From assembly GCA_029976065.1 (NCBI GenBank), contig JARKNV010000060.1:1-52269 (forward strand): a stretch of 52,269 nt of DNA, written 5' to 3'. The position numbers and the translations under genes were made by a program. How positions within the stretch are numbered: position 1 is the first letter of the stretch; the number at the start of each line of letters is the position of its first letter. The notes beneath the pieces were generated by a model that was not told the DNA's origin, did no database searches, and worked only from the letters and a program-made list of their open reading frames with translations. Shown in pieces: positions 33,944 through 42,390 of this stretch. The stretch is from Selenomonadales bacterium (GTDB taxonomy: Bacteria; Bacillota; Negativicutes; Sporomusales; UBA7701).

Positions 33944-34990
33944 ATGTACGATGACAGGGCCGCCGGCATTGCCGGCAGCGCGGAATCCATCCAAATACTG
34001 GCGCGACGGGCGAGCATCGTCTTTGCCGCTTTCAGCGGGGTCAGCGCATGGTATCTTCAGTCATCCGCATGGGAGGTAGCGGCCGGCCTGGCGGCAGCCT
34101 ACGCTCTTTACAGCCTCACCCTCTGCCGCCGCAAAACGCCGCCCGGCGTCGGCGAACTCTTCCTCAGCGTCGCTCTCTGCGCTGGCCTCACCCTCGTCCA
34201 GGCCGGCTACAGCGATATTCTCTACCAACTGCTCCTCCTCAGGATGGCCCTCAGGGCCGGCCGCCGCCGGGCCCTGCGCGTCGCCCTCGTCATCACCGCC
34301 GTCCAGCTCGGCGCCACCGCCGCCGTCACCGCAAGCTTCACGCCCGCCGTCGTCGCCGGCATGCTCTTCAACCTGCTCGGCGCGGCCGTAGTCACCTACG
34401 CCGCCGTCTATATCGACGCCCTCATCATCAGGCAGGCCAGCGACGACAAGCAAATGCTCGAACTCATCAGGCAAAACGACCGCAACTACCGCATGGCCCT
34501 CACCGACGCCCTCACCGGCCTTTACAACCACCGCGCCTACAAAGAGAGGATCGACGGCCTGTCCCAATACGTCCTCCTCGTCATCGACATCGACCACTTC
34601 AAAAAACTCAACGACGCCCACGGCCACCTCATCGGCGACAAAGTGCTCGTCGGCCTAGGCAACATAATAAAACTCAGCGTTCGCAGCGGCGACCTCGCCT
34701 TCCGCTACGGCGGCGAGGAATTCGTCGTCGTCCTCCCCGGCACCACCGTCCCGGTGGGGCTGAAAATCGCCGAGCGCCTCCGCATTAAAGTCGCCGAATG
34801 GGACTTCGAAGGCGAAAAAGGCCGCATCCCCGTCACCGTCAGCCTCGGCGTAGCGGTCAAAAAGCCGGGGATGAGCAGCCAGGTCGTCTTCGAGCAGGCC
34901 GACCGCGCCCTGTACCGCGCCAAACAACTTGGCCGCAACAACGTCCAGTCCTACATCAAGCCCGAGGTAACGGTAAAATACGGCATGTAG
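33944..34990 (+). CDS. Membrane-bound diguanylate cyclase (GGDEF)
   Basis: 348 aa. Several hydrophobic segments in residues about 20-160 form a membrane sensor region, followed by a GGDEF domain with DALTGLYNHRAY, DIDHFKKLNDAHGH, active-site GGEEF (256-260) and an RxxD inhibitory site (R247-D250) correctly spaced 5 residues before it. It should make c-di-GMP and be product-inhibited. ATG 33944 has only a weak SD (AGGATGGTG), so the start is moderately certain. The Crp-like regulator follows 12 nt downstream, suggesting an operon. Confidence 0.88.
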   Translation: MYDDRAAGIAGSAESIQILARRASIVFAAFSGVSAWYLQSSAWEVAAGLAAAYALYSLTLCRRKTPPGVGELFLSVALCAGLTLVQAGYSDILYQLLLLRMALRAGRRRALRVALVITAVQLGATAAVTASFTPAVVAGMLFNLLGAAVVTYAAVYIDALIIRQASDDKQMLELIRQNDRNYRMALTDALTGLYNHRAYKERIDGLSQYVLLVIDIDHFKKLNDAHGHLIGDKVLVGLGNIIKLSVRSGDLAFRYGGEEFVVVLPGTTVPVGLKIAERLRIKVAEWDFEGEKGRIPVTVSLGVAVKKPGMSSQVVFEQADRALYRAKQLGRNNVQSYIKPEVTVKYGM

Positions 34991-35002
34991 CGGGGGGATA
35001 GC

Positions 35003-35686
35003 GTGAAGGACGTCCAATACCTCAGAAAAATCCCCGTCTTCGCCGACCTGCCTGACGAAGCCCTCCAGACCATCCACCAGTACACCCTCGAAAGGGTGTA
35101 CCGCCGCGGAACGGTTATTTTTTTCGAAGGCGACGGGGGCGAAGGCTTCCACTACGTCAAAAGCGGCAAGGTCAAAATCGTCAAAGCCACCGGCGACGGC
35201 CGCGAGCATATCATCAAAATCCTCACCCCCGGCGACCTGTTTGCCGAAGTGCTGCTCTTCAACAGCCAGCCCTACCCGGCCACGGCGGTCGCCGCCGAAG
35301 ACGCCTGCGTCGGCATCATCAAAAACAGCGACCTCGAACGCCTCGTCCTCGGCAACAACAAACTCGCCCTCCAGCTCATCAAAGCCCTCAGCCAGCGCCT
35401 CATCTACGCCCAGCAGAAAATCAAGAACCTCGCCCTCGGCGACGTGCTCGCCCGCACCGCCGAAACGCTCCTCCGCCTCGGCCGCGAACACGGCCGGCCC
35501 GGCGAGCAGGGCGCCGTCGTCGTCAGCCTCGACCTGTCGCGGCAGGAACTGGCCAACCTCGTCGGCACCACCCGCGAAACCGTCACCCGCACCCTCAGCG
35601 CCCTCAAAAAGGACAAAATCATCGACCTTGCCGACGACAGTATAATAATTCTCAAGCCCGAAAAACTAAGAAGCTATATAGAATAA
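35003..35686 (+). CDS. Crp/Fnr-family transcriptional regulator
   Basis: 227 aa, GTG start with GGGGGG upstream. N-terminal cNMP-like beta-roll (about 1-120), dimer helix, and C-terminal winged helix with the recognition segment GTTRETVTRTLSAL. The R-E-x-x-x-R arrangement is that of E. coli Crp, which reads TGTGA. The Fnr-type cysteine cluster is absent, so it is not an oxygen-sensing Fe-S Fnr. Its effector is unknown. TGTGA/TCACA half-sites lie upstream of hydCBA, so it may regulate that operon (inference). Confidence 0.88.
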   Translation: MKDVQYLRKIPVFADLPDEALQTIHQYTLERVYRRGTVIFFEGDGGEGFHYVKSGKVKIVKATGDGREHIIKILTPGDLFAEVLLFNSQPYPATAVAAEDACVGIIKNSDLERLVLGNNKLALQLIKALSQRLIYAQQKIKNLALGDVLARTAETLLRLGREHGRPGEQGAVVVSLDLSRQELANLVGTTRETVTRTLSALKKDKIIDLADDSIIILKPEKLRSYIE

Positions 35687-35689
35687 GTC

Positions 35690-35808
35690 GGCCGCCCATA
35701 AGCACCCATCTGCGGCGTTGTCCTCGGCTGCCATCCTCAGCGTACGTACATGTACGCTTCCGGTGTCAGCCTCCGGTGCGCCTTGCATCTGGGCACTTCT
35801 GAACGGCC
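35690..35808 (+). repeat. 3'-UTR palindromic element, copy R5
   Basis: Outer arms GGCCG / CGGCC, cores CATCTGCGGCG (35707) and GCGCCTTGCATCTG, second arm GGCTGCCA / TGTCAGCC, apical hairpin AGCGTAC-GTACAT-GTACGCT. Starts 3 nt after the crp-like stop. Although it lies between convergent genes, it keeps the orientation of the plus-strand gene. Confidence 0.88.
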
Positions 35809-35842
35809 TCTCGTAATTACAGGAAAAGCTGGCAAAACAAAA

Positions 35843-35873
35843 TAATAAAGGCGGGGGCCAGCGGCCCCCGCCT
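35843..35873 (-). terminator. Terminator of the FtsA-like gene
   Basis: AGGCGGGGGCC-AGC-GGCCCCCGCCT. On the minus strand it is followed by TTTATTATTTTG, so it primarily serves the minus-strand gene ending at 35876. It probably also stops plus-strand transcripts after R5. Confidence 0.85.
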
Positions 35874-35875
35874 CT

Positions 35876-38008
35876 TCATATCTTCCCTACAGCCACTTCC
35901 ACCTTGTCGCCGTTCTTCACCGGCGTCGTGAACTCGGCCGCCTCCCCGTTCACCAGAATGCCCACCCGGCTGCCGGGCGGCAGCGACCGGGGATCGAACT
36001 CCGCGGCCAGCAACACGTCGCTGACCATCGGCTGGATCTCATAACAGGAATAATCGACATAGCTGCCGGGACGCACAGTATCGGCAGCCGCCGCCGGCTT
36101 GCCGGCCACCGTGAACGACCAGCGGCGGAGCGGCACTCGGCACTTGCCGCCGTTGAACAGCACGATATACGCCTCCTCGGCTTCCTCGTCCAGGCCGAGC
36201 AGCTCCGCGAGCGTGGGCGTGACGACCGGCAGCGTGGCGATGATGTCGTTGTCGGTCACCTGGGCCGCCGGCCCGCAGCGGACCCCGTTCAGCATATACT
36301 CCGGCCAGCGGACGAACGTCCGCTCGTTGCCGTTCACAATATAGCGGTACTCCAGCGAATCGGTCGGGCGCCCGGCCAGGGCCAGCACCTCGGCCAGCGT
36401 TCCCGGCTGGCGGCACACCACCTGGTCGCGGTCCGCAAGCTTGGCCGTCGCCGCCGCCTGCTTGCCGTTCACGGTAATGATCGGGCCCGCCGTGACCAGC
36501 TCGTCGTCGATGATAACGGTGAACGGGGCCGGCACGGGCACGAGCTCGGCGATGGTGGGGTGGGGGCTGACGCCGTCCTTGCCCTTTTCCACCTTGATAA
36601 CGTCCCCCTCGCTCAGGCTGTCGCCGAACGAAGCCTCCGCGCCGTTCACCAGGATGTAACCGGGCTGGCCGAGGCTGCCGGGCAGGAACTTCTTTTGGCC
36701 GTTGATCGTCACCGTGAAGCCGAGTCCGGGCCGGCCGTGCAGGCTGCGCACGTCGAGGCCCGCGACCAGCAGCGCGTCGGCCACCGTCAGCTTGCCGAGA
36801 TTGAAGAGGCGGAGCGGCCGGTCGTTGAGCGTCACCTGCACGAACGTCAGCGAGCGGCTGCCGGCCAGCTTAAGAATGCCGAGCGGCGTAACCCCGTCCG
36901 GGGCGATAAGCTCGGCGGGAATATCGGCAATACTGTCGACGCTGTCGGGACGCCTGATCGCCACCCGCGAAGGCGCGATATCGAGCGCCGCCGACAATGC
37001 CTCCGGCAGACCGGGCGTCAGCGAGCCGCCGCCCACCAGCAGCACCGCCTGGGGCGGAGCCGAATTCAGCTCCAGTATCTGCGCGGCGATCGCCTGGGCC
37101 AGCTCCGCCACCGCCGGCGAAAGCCGCTCGACGATCTCCGCCGCGGCCAGCTTGTGGGTAACGCCGAGAACATCGGTGAATGACACCTTCTTGCGGCCGT
37201 TGCCCAACTGGCGTTTCAACATCTCCGCCACCTTGAAATCCAGCAGATGGGCCTGGGAAACCGCCTCCGTCACCTCGTCGCCGGCGAACGGCACCATGCC
37301 GTAGCCGATGACCGAGCCGTCGCGGGTGATGGCGACGTCGGAAGTGCCTGCCCCCACGTCCACGAGCGCCAGGTTGAGGTGGCGCATCGTCGGCGGGATG
37401 AGCACGTTGATCGCCGCGATCGGCTCCAGCGTAAGGGTCGCCATCTCCAGGCCGACCGTCTCAATGGCCGCCTGCAGCGAATCGATGACCTGGCGGGGCA
37501 GGAAGGTGGCGATAACCTCAATAGTGGCGTTCTTGCCGCGCTGGCCGATCAGCGTCTTCATCGTCGTGCCGTCCAGCGTGAAACGGACGACGCTGTAGCC
37601 GACGCAATAATAGCCCGTCGGGTCGGCGACCGCCTTGGTCGTCGCCAACTGGTGCTGCGCCGCCTGGATAGCCGCCAGCTCCAGGGCCCGCTCGTCGTCG
37701 CCCGTCAGGGCGCCGCGCCCGCCGCAGTCGATCTCTGCGCCCGCCCGCAGCGTGCACAGCGCCCGGCCGGCGGCGGCCACCGACACCCTTTTCAGCTCGC
37801 CGACGCGGTCGGTAAGGCGGGTCGTCACGCTGCCAAGAACCTTGGCCACCTCCGGCACGTCGTGGATCTGTCCGTCCAGCATCGCGCGGGTCGTATGCTC
37901 CTGGCGCTCGGCGGCCAGCACCCTGATGCCGGCGTCCGTCGGTTCGCCCACCAGGCCGACCACGCTGCGAGTGCCGATATCGAGGGCGAAAAGCAGCTTT
38001 CTCTCCAT
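35876..38008 (-). CDS. FtsA-like ATPase with tandem beta-grasp-like C-terminal modules
   Basis: 710 aa. Residues about 1-370 form an FtsA/PilM-type actin fold: phosphate-1 LDIGTRSVVGLVGE (D10), an SHS2-like insert, phosphate-2 VDVGAGTSDVAI (217-228) and the adenosine motif VLLVGGGSL (322-330). The remaining about 330 residues hold about five modules, each with a helix (ADALLVAGL, IAELV, LAEVLALAG, LAELLGLDE, VSDVLLAAE) and one or two hydrophobic-NG beta turns (436, 455, 514, 559, 574, 619, 687), resembling ThiS-like ubiquitin folds. Not a normal about 420-aa FtsA; a division or envelope scaffold role is inference. ATG 38008 follows GAAGGAG (8 nt). Confidence 0.85.
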   Translation of the reverse strand: MERKLLFALDIGTRSVVGLVGEPTDAGIRVLAAERQEHTTRAMLDGQIHDVPEVAKVLGSVTTRLTDRVGELKRVSVAAAGRALCTLRAGAEIDCGGRGALTGDDERALELAAIQAAQHQLATTKAVADPTGYYCVGYSVVRFTLDGTTMKTLIGQRGKNATIEVIATFLPRQVIDSLQAAIETVGLEMATLTLEPIAAINVLIPPTMRHLNLALVDVGAGTSDVAITRDGSVIGYGMVPFAGDEVTEAVSQAHLLDFKVAEMLKRQLGNGRKKVSFTDVLGVTHKLAAAEIVERLSPAVAELAQAIAAQILELNSAPPQAVLLVGGGSLTPGLPEALSAALDIAPSRVAIRRPDSVDSIADIPAELIAPDGVTPLGILKLAGSRSLTFVQVTLNDRPLRLFNLGKLTVADALLVAGLDVRSLHGRPGLGFTVTINGQKKFLPGSLGQPGYILVNGAEASFGDSLSEGDVIKVEKGKDGVSPHPTIAELVPVPAPFTVIIDDELVTAGPIITVNGKQAAATAKLADRDQVVCRQPGTLAEVLALAGRPTDSLEYRYIVNGNERTFVRWPEYMLNGVRCGPAAQVTDNDIIATLPVVTPTLAELLGLDEEAEEAYIVLFNGGKCRVPLRRWSFTVAGKPAAAADTVRPGSYVDYSCYEIQPMVSDVLLAAEFDPRSLPPGSRVGILVNGEAAEFTTPVKNGDKVEVAVGKI

Positions 38009-38135
38009 AGACAGTACTCCTTCAAACAAAACAGTAAAAATAAACTTCGCCCTTCGTGCGGGATTTCCTTTTCTCGACAGGCGTCGGGGTAATACTGCCG
38101 GAATTTGCCAGAAAAAAATTCCCGTTGCCGGCAGG

Positions 38136-38141
38136 TATAAT
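38136..38141 (+). promoter_or_regulatory. Candidate -10 for the 61-aa zinc-finger gene
   Basis: A TATAAT hexamer about 74 nt before the start, without a good -35 at 17 nt. A TAGTA...TACTA dyad (38168-38188) lies between it and the SD. Weak call. Confidence 0.35.
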
Positions 38142-38214
38142 TCGCACAATGGCGAATATGATAATCTAGTAATAGTACCAGATACTATGATTTGTTGACA
38201 AAGGAGGCATGACG

Positions 38215-38400
38215 ATGAAATCGAACTGGTGCGAGCATCCGGACAAAACCTGTCGTTATACCACTCTGAAATACAACTTCGCCAGCGGCGAGGTTCTTCT
38301 CAGGGTACAGACCTGGATGTGTCCGGAGTGCGGCGTCCACGGCGCCGACACCGAAATCGTCGAACCGCAGACCGCCAAAAAGAACGGCGCGGCAGTATAG
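38215..38400 (+). CDS. Small zinc-ribbon-like protein, 61 aa
   Basis: Two Cys pairs (C6 and C14 in CEHPDKTC, and CPEC near residue 37) suggest a compact Zn-binding fold. No family recognised. ATG 38215 is preferred because AAAGGAGG lies 7 nt upstream; the ATG two codons earlier is only 1 nt from the SD. Cytoplasmic. It is transcribed divergently from the FtsA-like gene, sharing an intergenic region of about 200 nt. Confidence 0.75.
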   Translation: MKSNWCEHPDKTCRYTTLKYNFASGEVLLRVQTWMCPECGVHGADTEIVEPQTAKKNGAAV

Positions 38401-38427
38401 CTTGCCGAACCTGGAATATTCAATGTT

Positions 38428-38469
38428 CACGAAAGAAGGACCGGCATTAAGCCAGGTCCTTCTTTCGTG
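38428..38469 (+). terminator. Perfect 15-bp hairpin after the 61-aa gene
   Basis: CACGAAAGAAGGACC / GGTCCTTCTTTCGTG with a 12-nt loop. It has no T tract on the plus side (GGCGCGG follows), so it may be a Rho-type or stabilising hairpin rather than a classical terminator. Confidence 0.6.
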
Positions 38470-38558
38470 GCGCGGCTGTATTTCCGGCGCCGTTCTGGTA
38501 AAATAATACTTAGGGCCGCCGCTTTGCGGCCCCCGCGTTTCCACCCGGGAGGGATACC

Positions 38559-39203
38559 ATGCTAACAACGCTTACCGTCAGCGAATTCACCGCCCGTCTG
38601 GCCTCTAAGGACCCCGCCCCCGGCGGCGGCAGTGCGGCCGCCCTGTCCGGCCTCCTCGGAGCCAGCCTGGTGGCGATGGCCATCAGCCTGACCCGGGGCC
38701 GCCCGGAGTTCGCCGCCCACGAAACGCTGCTCGCCGGTTGGGAAGCCGAACTCGGCCGTCTGCGCGTCGACCTCCAACTGCTCATCGACCGTGACGCCGC
38801 CGCTTTCGCCGCCGTAATGTCCGCCCTCGACCTGCCGGACGAAACCCAGGCCGAGCGGGAGGCCCGCCACGCCGCCGTCCAGCAGGCGACGCGCGAAGCC
38901 GCCGAAGTGCCGCTGCTCACCGCCCGCGCCTGCCTGACCGTGCTCGAGGCCGCCCGGGCGGTGCTCGACAAAGTCAACCCCCACGCCGTCAGCGACCTCG
39001 CGGTCGGCGTTTTGTCCTGCCACGCCGGCCTTATCGGGGCGCTGTTCAACATCGCCGTCAACCTGCCCGGCCTTGAGGACCGCGCCGTCGCCGCCGGCCT
39101 CGGCGATCAGCTTGTCCTCCTCCGCGACCGCGCCGCGCCGCTTGTCGCCGCCATAAAGGAAAAGGCCTGCGGCGACCCGGCCTTTGCCGCCCTCCGGGAT
39201 TAG
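38559..39203 (+). CDS. fchA: Formimidoyltetrahydrofolate cyclodeaminase / methenyl-THF cyclohydrolase (FchA type)
   Basis: 214 aa, single-domain FTCD-C fold. The folate/catalytic loop PAPGGGSAAALSGLLGASLVAMAISL is at 20-45, with the conserved all-helical DRDAAAF and VNPHAVSDLAVGV segments. It converts formimino-THF to methenyl-THF or hydrolyses methenyl-THF in folate C1 metabolism, consistent with an acetogen or a histidine/purine degrader. ATG 38559 with SD GGGAGGGATACC. The LysO pair begins 5 nt after its stop. Confidence 0.88.
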   Translation: MLTTLTVSEFTARLASKDPAPGGGSAAALSGLLGASLVAMAISLTRGRPEFAAHETLLAGWEAELGRLRVDLQLLIDRDAAAFAAVMSALDLPDETQAEREARHAAVQQATREAAEVPLLTARACLTVLEAARAVLDKVNPHAVSDLAVGVLSCHAGLIGALFNIAVNLPGLEDRAVAAGLGDQLVLLRDRAAPLVAAIKEKACGDPAFAALRD

Positions 39204-39207
39204 CGCC

Positions 39208-39504
39208 ATGTGGATAATAATCGCCGCCCTCGCCGCCGGCATCCTCCACGGCGCCGGCCGCCTGCTGCCCGCGCCGTGGCTCTTGCCTCTCGGCCGCCTC
39301 ATGACCGCCACCCTGTTCGTCATGCTCGTCGTCCTCGGGGCCCAGATCGGCGCCAACCGCGAGCTGCTCGCCAACCTCGGGCCGCTCGGCTGGCGGGCGT
39401 TCGTCATCAGCGCCCTCAGCGTCGCCGGCAGCGTCGCCGCCCTGTACATCGTCGTCCGCACCTGCCGCCTGGGCGCCGAACCCCCCGAAGGAGGCGACCG
39501 CTGA
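39208..39504 (+). CDS. LysO-family exporter, N-terminal half (DUF340-like)
   Basis: 98 aa, three hydrophobic helices, with FVMLVVLGAQIGANRELLANLGPLGWRA resembling the N-terminal repeat of LysO (YbjE), the E. coli lysine exporter of about 299 aa. Here the protein is split in two; the TGA stop overlaps the ATG of the second half (TGATG), so both halves are made in step and presumably form one transporter. Start ATG 39208 lacks a strong SD and may be coupled to fchA. Confidence 0.8.
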   Translation: MWIIIAALAAGILHGAGRLLPAPWLLPLGRLMTATLFVMLVVLGAQIGANRELLANLGPLGWRAFVISALSVAGSVAALYIVVRTCRLGAEPPEGGDR

Positions 39505-40100
39505 TGGCCCTGTCCGTCGCCGCCGCCGTCATCGGCGGCATCCTCCTCGGCTGGGCGGCCTTGCCGCCGGCCGCCGGGCCTCTCCTCGACACCGCCGTCA
39601 CCTACCTCCTCGCCGCCCTCGTCTTTCTCGTCGGCGTAGACATCGGCGGCAACCGCGACGCCTGGCGCCAGGCCGCCGCCATCGGCCCGCGCCTCCTCCT
39701 CGTGCCCCTCGCCGTCGCCGCCGGCAGCCTCGCCGGCGCCGGGTTGGCCGGCGTCCTGCTCGCCATGCCTGTCAGCGAAGCGGTCGCCGTAGGGGCCGGC
39801 TTCGGCTGGTATAGCCTCTCTGGCGTCCTCATCGCCTCCGCCCGCAGCGTCGAGCTCGGCACAATCGCCTTCCTCGCCAACATCGCCCGCGAACTCATGG
39901 CCTTCCTGCTCATCCCCCTGCTCGTCGCCCGGCTCGGCAAACTGCCGGCCATCGCCCCCGGCGGCGCCACCACCATGGACTCCACCCTGCCCCTCATCAC
40001 CCGCGTCACCGACGCCCCCACCGCCCTCGTCGCCTTCATCAGCGGCCTGGTGCTCACTGCGGCGGTGCCTATTTTGATACCGCTGATTTTAGCCATATAA
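39504..40100 (+). CDS. LysO-family exporter, C-terminal half
   Basis: 198 aa, about six membrane helices with FLVGVDIGGNRDAW, GAGFGWYSLSGVLI and LANIARELMAFLLIPLL, the conserved core of LysO/DUF340 L-lysine exporters. SD GGAGG 8 nt upstream lies inside the first half. Lysine export is the family role. Its stop codon overlaps the minus-strand Tex terminator. Confidence 0.88.
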   Translation: MALSVAAAVIGGILLGWAALPPAAGPLLDTAVTYLLAALVFLVGVDIGGNRDAWRQAAAIGPRLLLVPLAVAAGSLAGAGLAGVLLAMPVSEAVAVGAGFGWYSLSGVLIASARSVELGTIAFLANIARELMAFLLIPLLVARLGKLPAIAPGGATTMDSTLPLITRVTDAPTALVAFISGLVLTAAVPILIPLILAI

Positions 40101-40102
40101 AA

Positions 40103-40132
40103 AAGGAGGCTGTTTGTTGCCAAACAGCCTCC
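40103..40132 (-). terminator. Terminator of tex
   Basis: GGAGGCTGTTTG-GCAA-CAAACAGCCTCC followed on the minus strand by TTTTTTATA. Intrinsic terminator shared with the convergent LysO gene. Confidence 0.9.
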
Positions 40133-40145
40133 GTCAGACCTTATT

Positions 40146-42320
40146 CTACTTTCCCTTCGCCTTCTTCAGGCTCAGCGAAATCCGCCCCCGTCCCTCGTCG
40201 ATGCCGAGAATGAGGCAGTCGATCACATCGCCCACCGACACCACGTCGAGCGGGTGGCGGAACGGCCTGTCGCTCAGCTCCGAGCGGTGCACCAGCCCGT
40301 TCGTCTTCACGCCGATATCGACGAACACGCCGAAATCGGTCACGTTATGGACCGTTCCTCTCACCACCGACCCGACCGCCAGATCGGACAGCTTCACGAT
40401 ATTCTTGCGGGTCAGCGGCGGCGGCAGATCCTCGCGCGGGTCGCGGCCCGGCTTGGCCAGCGCCGCCAGGATGTCGCGCACCGTCGGCTCGCCCGCCCCC
40501 AGGGCGGCGGCCAGCGCCGCCGCGTCCGCCTTCGGCAGCTCGCCCTGCAGCTTGGTCAGCTTCTCCCGGTCGGCCAGGTCGCTCACCGTGAACCCCAGCT
40601 TGGCGAGAATCGCCGCGGCGAGGTGATAGGACTCGGGATGCACCGGCGTGTTGTCGAGCGGATTTACGCCCCCCGCCAGCCGCAGGAACCCGGCGCACTG
40701 GGTGAAGGTCGCTTGGCCCAGCCGCGGCACCTTCAGGAGCTGTTTGCGGTCGGCGAACGGCCCGCTCTCGTCACGGCGGGCCACGATATTCTTCGCCACC
40801 GACGCGTTGATGCCCGCCACGTAAGTCAACAGTTCGGCCGACGCGGTGTTGAGCTCCACGCCCACATGGTTGACGCACGACTCCACCACATTTGTCAGCG
40901 TCGCGCCAAGCTCCTTCTGGTCCACGTCATGCTGGTACTGGCCCACGCCGATCGACTTGGGGTCGATCTTCACCAGCTCGGCCAGCGGGTCCTCCACCCG
41001 GCGGGCGATCGACACCGCCCCCCGCAGCGTAACATCGAGGTCCGGCAGCTCGTCTTTGGCCAGTTTCGACGCCGAATACACCGACGCCCCCGCCTCGTTC
41101 GCGATCAGATAGCGCACCGCCAGGCCGTGGCTGGCGATCAGTCCGGCCACGAACTCCTCCGTCTCGTACGACGCCGTCCCGTTGCCGATCGACACCAGGG
41201 TCACGCCGTGGCGCTTCACCGCCGCCAGCACCGTCTCCGCCGCCTGACGGCGCTGATTGTCGCTCGCCGTAATATACAGCGTCGACGTCGTAAGTACCGC
41301 CCCGGTCGGGCTTATCACCGCCATCTTGCACCCCGTCCGGTAGCCGGGGTCGAGGCCCATCACCGTATGGCCGGCCAGCGGCGGCGCCAGCAGCAGCTGG
41401 CGCAGATTGAGGCCGAACACGCGGATCGCCTGCTTTTCCGAGTTCTCCGTCAACTGATTGCGGATCTCCCGCTCCAGCGACGGGAACAGCAGGCGCTTGT
41501 AGCCGTCGGCCACCGCCGCGCGGAGGCAGTCGGCGAAAATCGACGGCCTGGTCACCACCGCGCGGGCCACCATGTCGATATTGGCCTCGTGGGCGGTCGC
41601 CAGCTCGACCTTCAGCACCTCCTTGCGCTCGCCCCGGTTCACCGCCAGCAGGCGGTGGGACGGGATGCGCCGCACCGGCTCGCGGTACTCGCGGTAATTG
41701 AGAAACTCCTGGCCCGCGGCCTCGGGCACCGCCATTGCCGTGGCGATCTCGCCCCCCGACCACAACTGCTTGCGGATCATCGCCCTGATATCGGCCCGCT
41801 CGCTAACCGTCTCGGCCACGATATCCTGCGCCCCGGCCAGCGCCTCCTCCGCCGACGCCACGCCTTTTTCCCCGTCTACATACGCCGCGGCCACTGCCAG
41901 CGGGTCGCCCGCGGCCATCGTCTGGGCCAGCATCAGCTCAGCCAGCGGCTCCAGGCCGCGTTCGCGGGCGATCTGGGCTCGGGTGCGTTTTTTCGGCCGG
42001 AAGGGGAGGTAGAGGTCCTCCAGCTCCTGCAGCTTGGCAGCCGCCCTGATGGCCGTCTCCATCTCGGGGGTCAGCTTGCCCTGCTCGGCGATGCTTGCCA
42101 GGATCTCCTCCTGGCGCTTGATGAAATTGCGCAGATACTGCACCCGCTCCTCCACGGAACGGATCTTTTCCTCGTCCAGCTCGCCGGTCGCCTCCTTGCG
42201 GTAGCGGGCGATGAACGGCACCGTATTGCCCTCGTCCAGCAGCCGCGCGGTCGCCTCCACCTGGGCCGGCCTTATGCCCAGCTCGCGGGCCACGACTGAT
42301 GGGATTTCGTTTACCAGCAC
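40146..42320 (-). CDS. tex: Tex-type RNA-binding transcription accessory protein
   Basis: 724 aa, typical Tex length. N-terminal helical region (VVARELGIRPAQVEAT, FIARYRKEATGELDEE), YqgF-like RNase H fold (VMGLDPGYRTGCKMAVI), HhH modules (NIVARRDESGPFADRKQLLKVP) and a C-terminal S1 domain (VGSVVRGTVHNVTDFGVFVDIG). A cytoplasmic nucleic-acid-binding protein affecting transcription and stress response. GTG 42320 is the first start; its SD is weak (AAAGG at about 13 nt), so a slightly different start is possible. Diverges from the MATE gene. Confidence 0.95.
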   Translation of the reverse strand: MLVNEIPSVVARELGIRPAQVEATARLLDEGNTVPFIARYRKEATGELDEEKIRSVEERVQYLRNFIKRQEEILASIAEQGKLTPEMETAIRAAAKLQELEDLYLPFRPKKRTRAQIARERGLEPLAELMLAQTMAAGDPLAVAAAYVDGEKGVASAEEALAGAQDIVAETVSERADIRAMIRKQLWSGGEIATAMAVPEAAGQEFLNYREYREPVRRIPSHRLLAVNRGERKEVLKVELATAHEANIDMVARAVVTRPSIFADCLRAAVADGYKRLLFPSLEREIRNQLTENSEKQAIRVFGLNLRQLLLAPPLAGHTVMGLDPGYRTGCKMAVISPTGAVLTTSTLYITASDNQRRQAAETVLAAVKRHGVTLVSIGNGTASYETEEFVAGLIASHGLAVRYLIANEAGASVYSASKLAKDELPDLDVTLRGAVSIARRVEDPLAELVKIDPKSIGVGQYQHDVDQKELGATLTNVVESCVNHVGVELNTASAELLTYVAGINASVAKNIVARRDESGPFADRKQLLKVPRLGQATFTQCAGFLRLAGGVNPLDNTPVHPESYHLAAAILAKLGFTVSDLADREKLTKLQGELPKADAAALAAALGAGEPTVRDILAALAKPGRDPREDLPPPLTRKNIVKLSDLAVGSVVRGTVHNVTDFGVFVDIGVKTNGLVHRSELSDRPFRHPLDVVSVGDVIDCLILGIDEGRGRISLSLKKAKGK

Positions 42321-42390
42321 TCTGTCACCAACCTTTATCCTTCATCCCTAAACTCTCTATATTATATCATAACAACCCGGAGGCCCCTCC

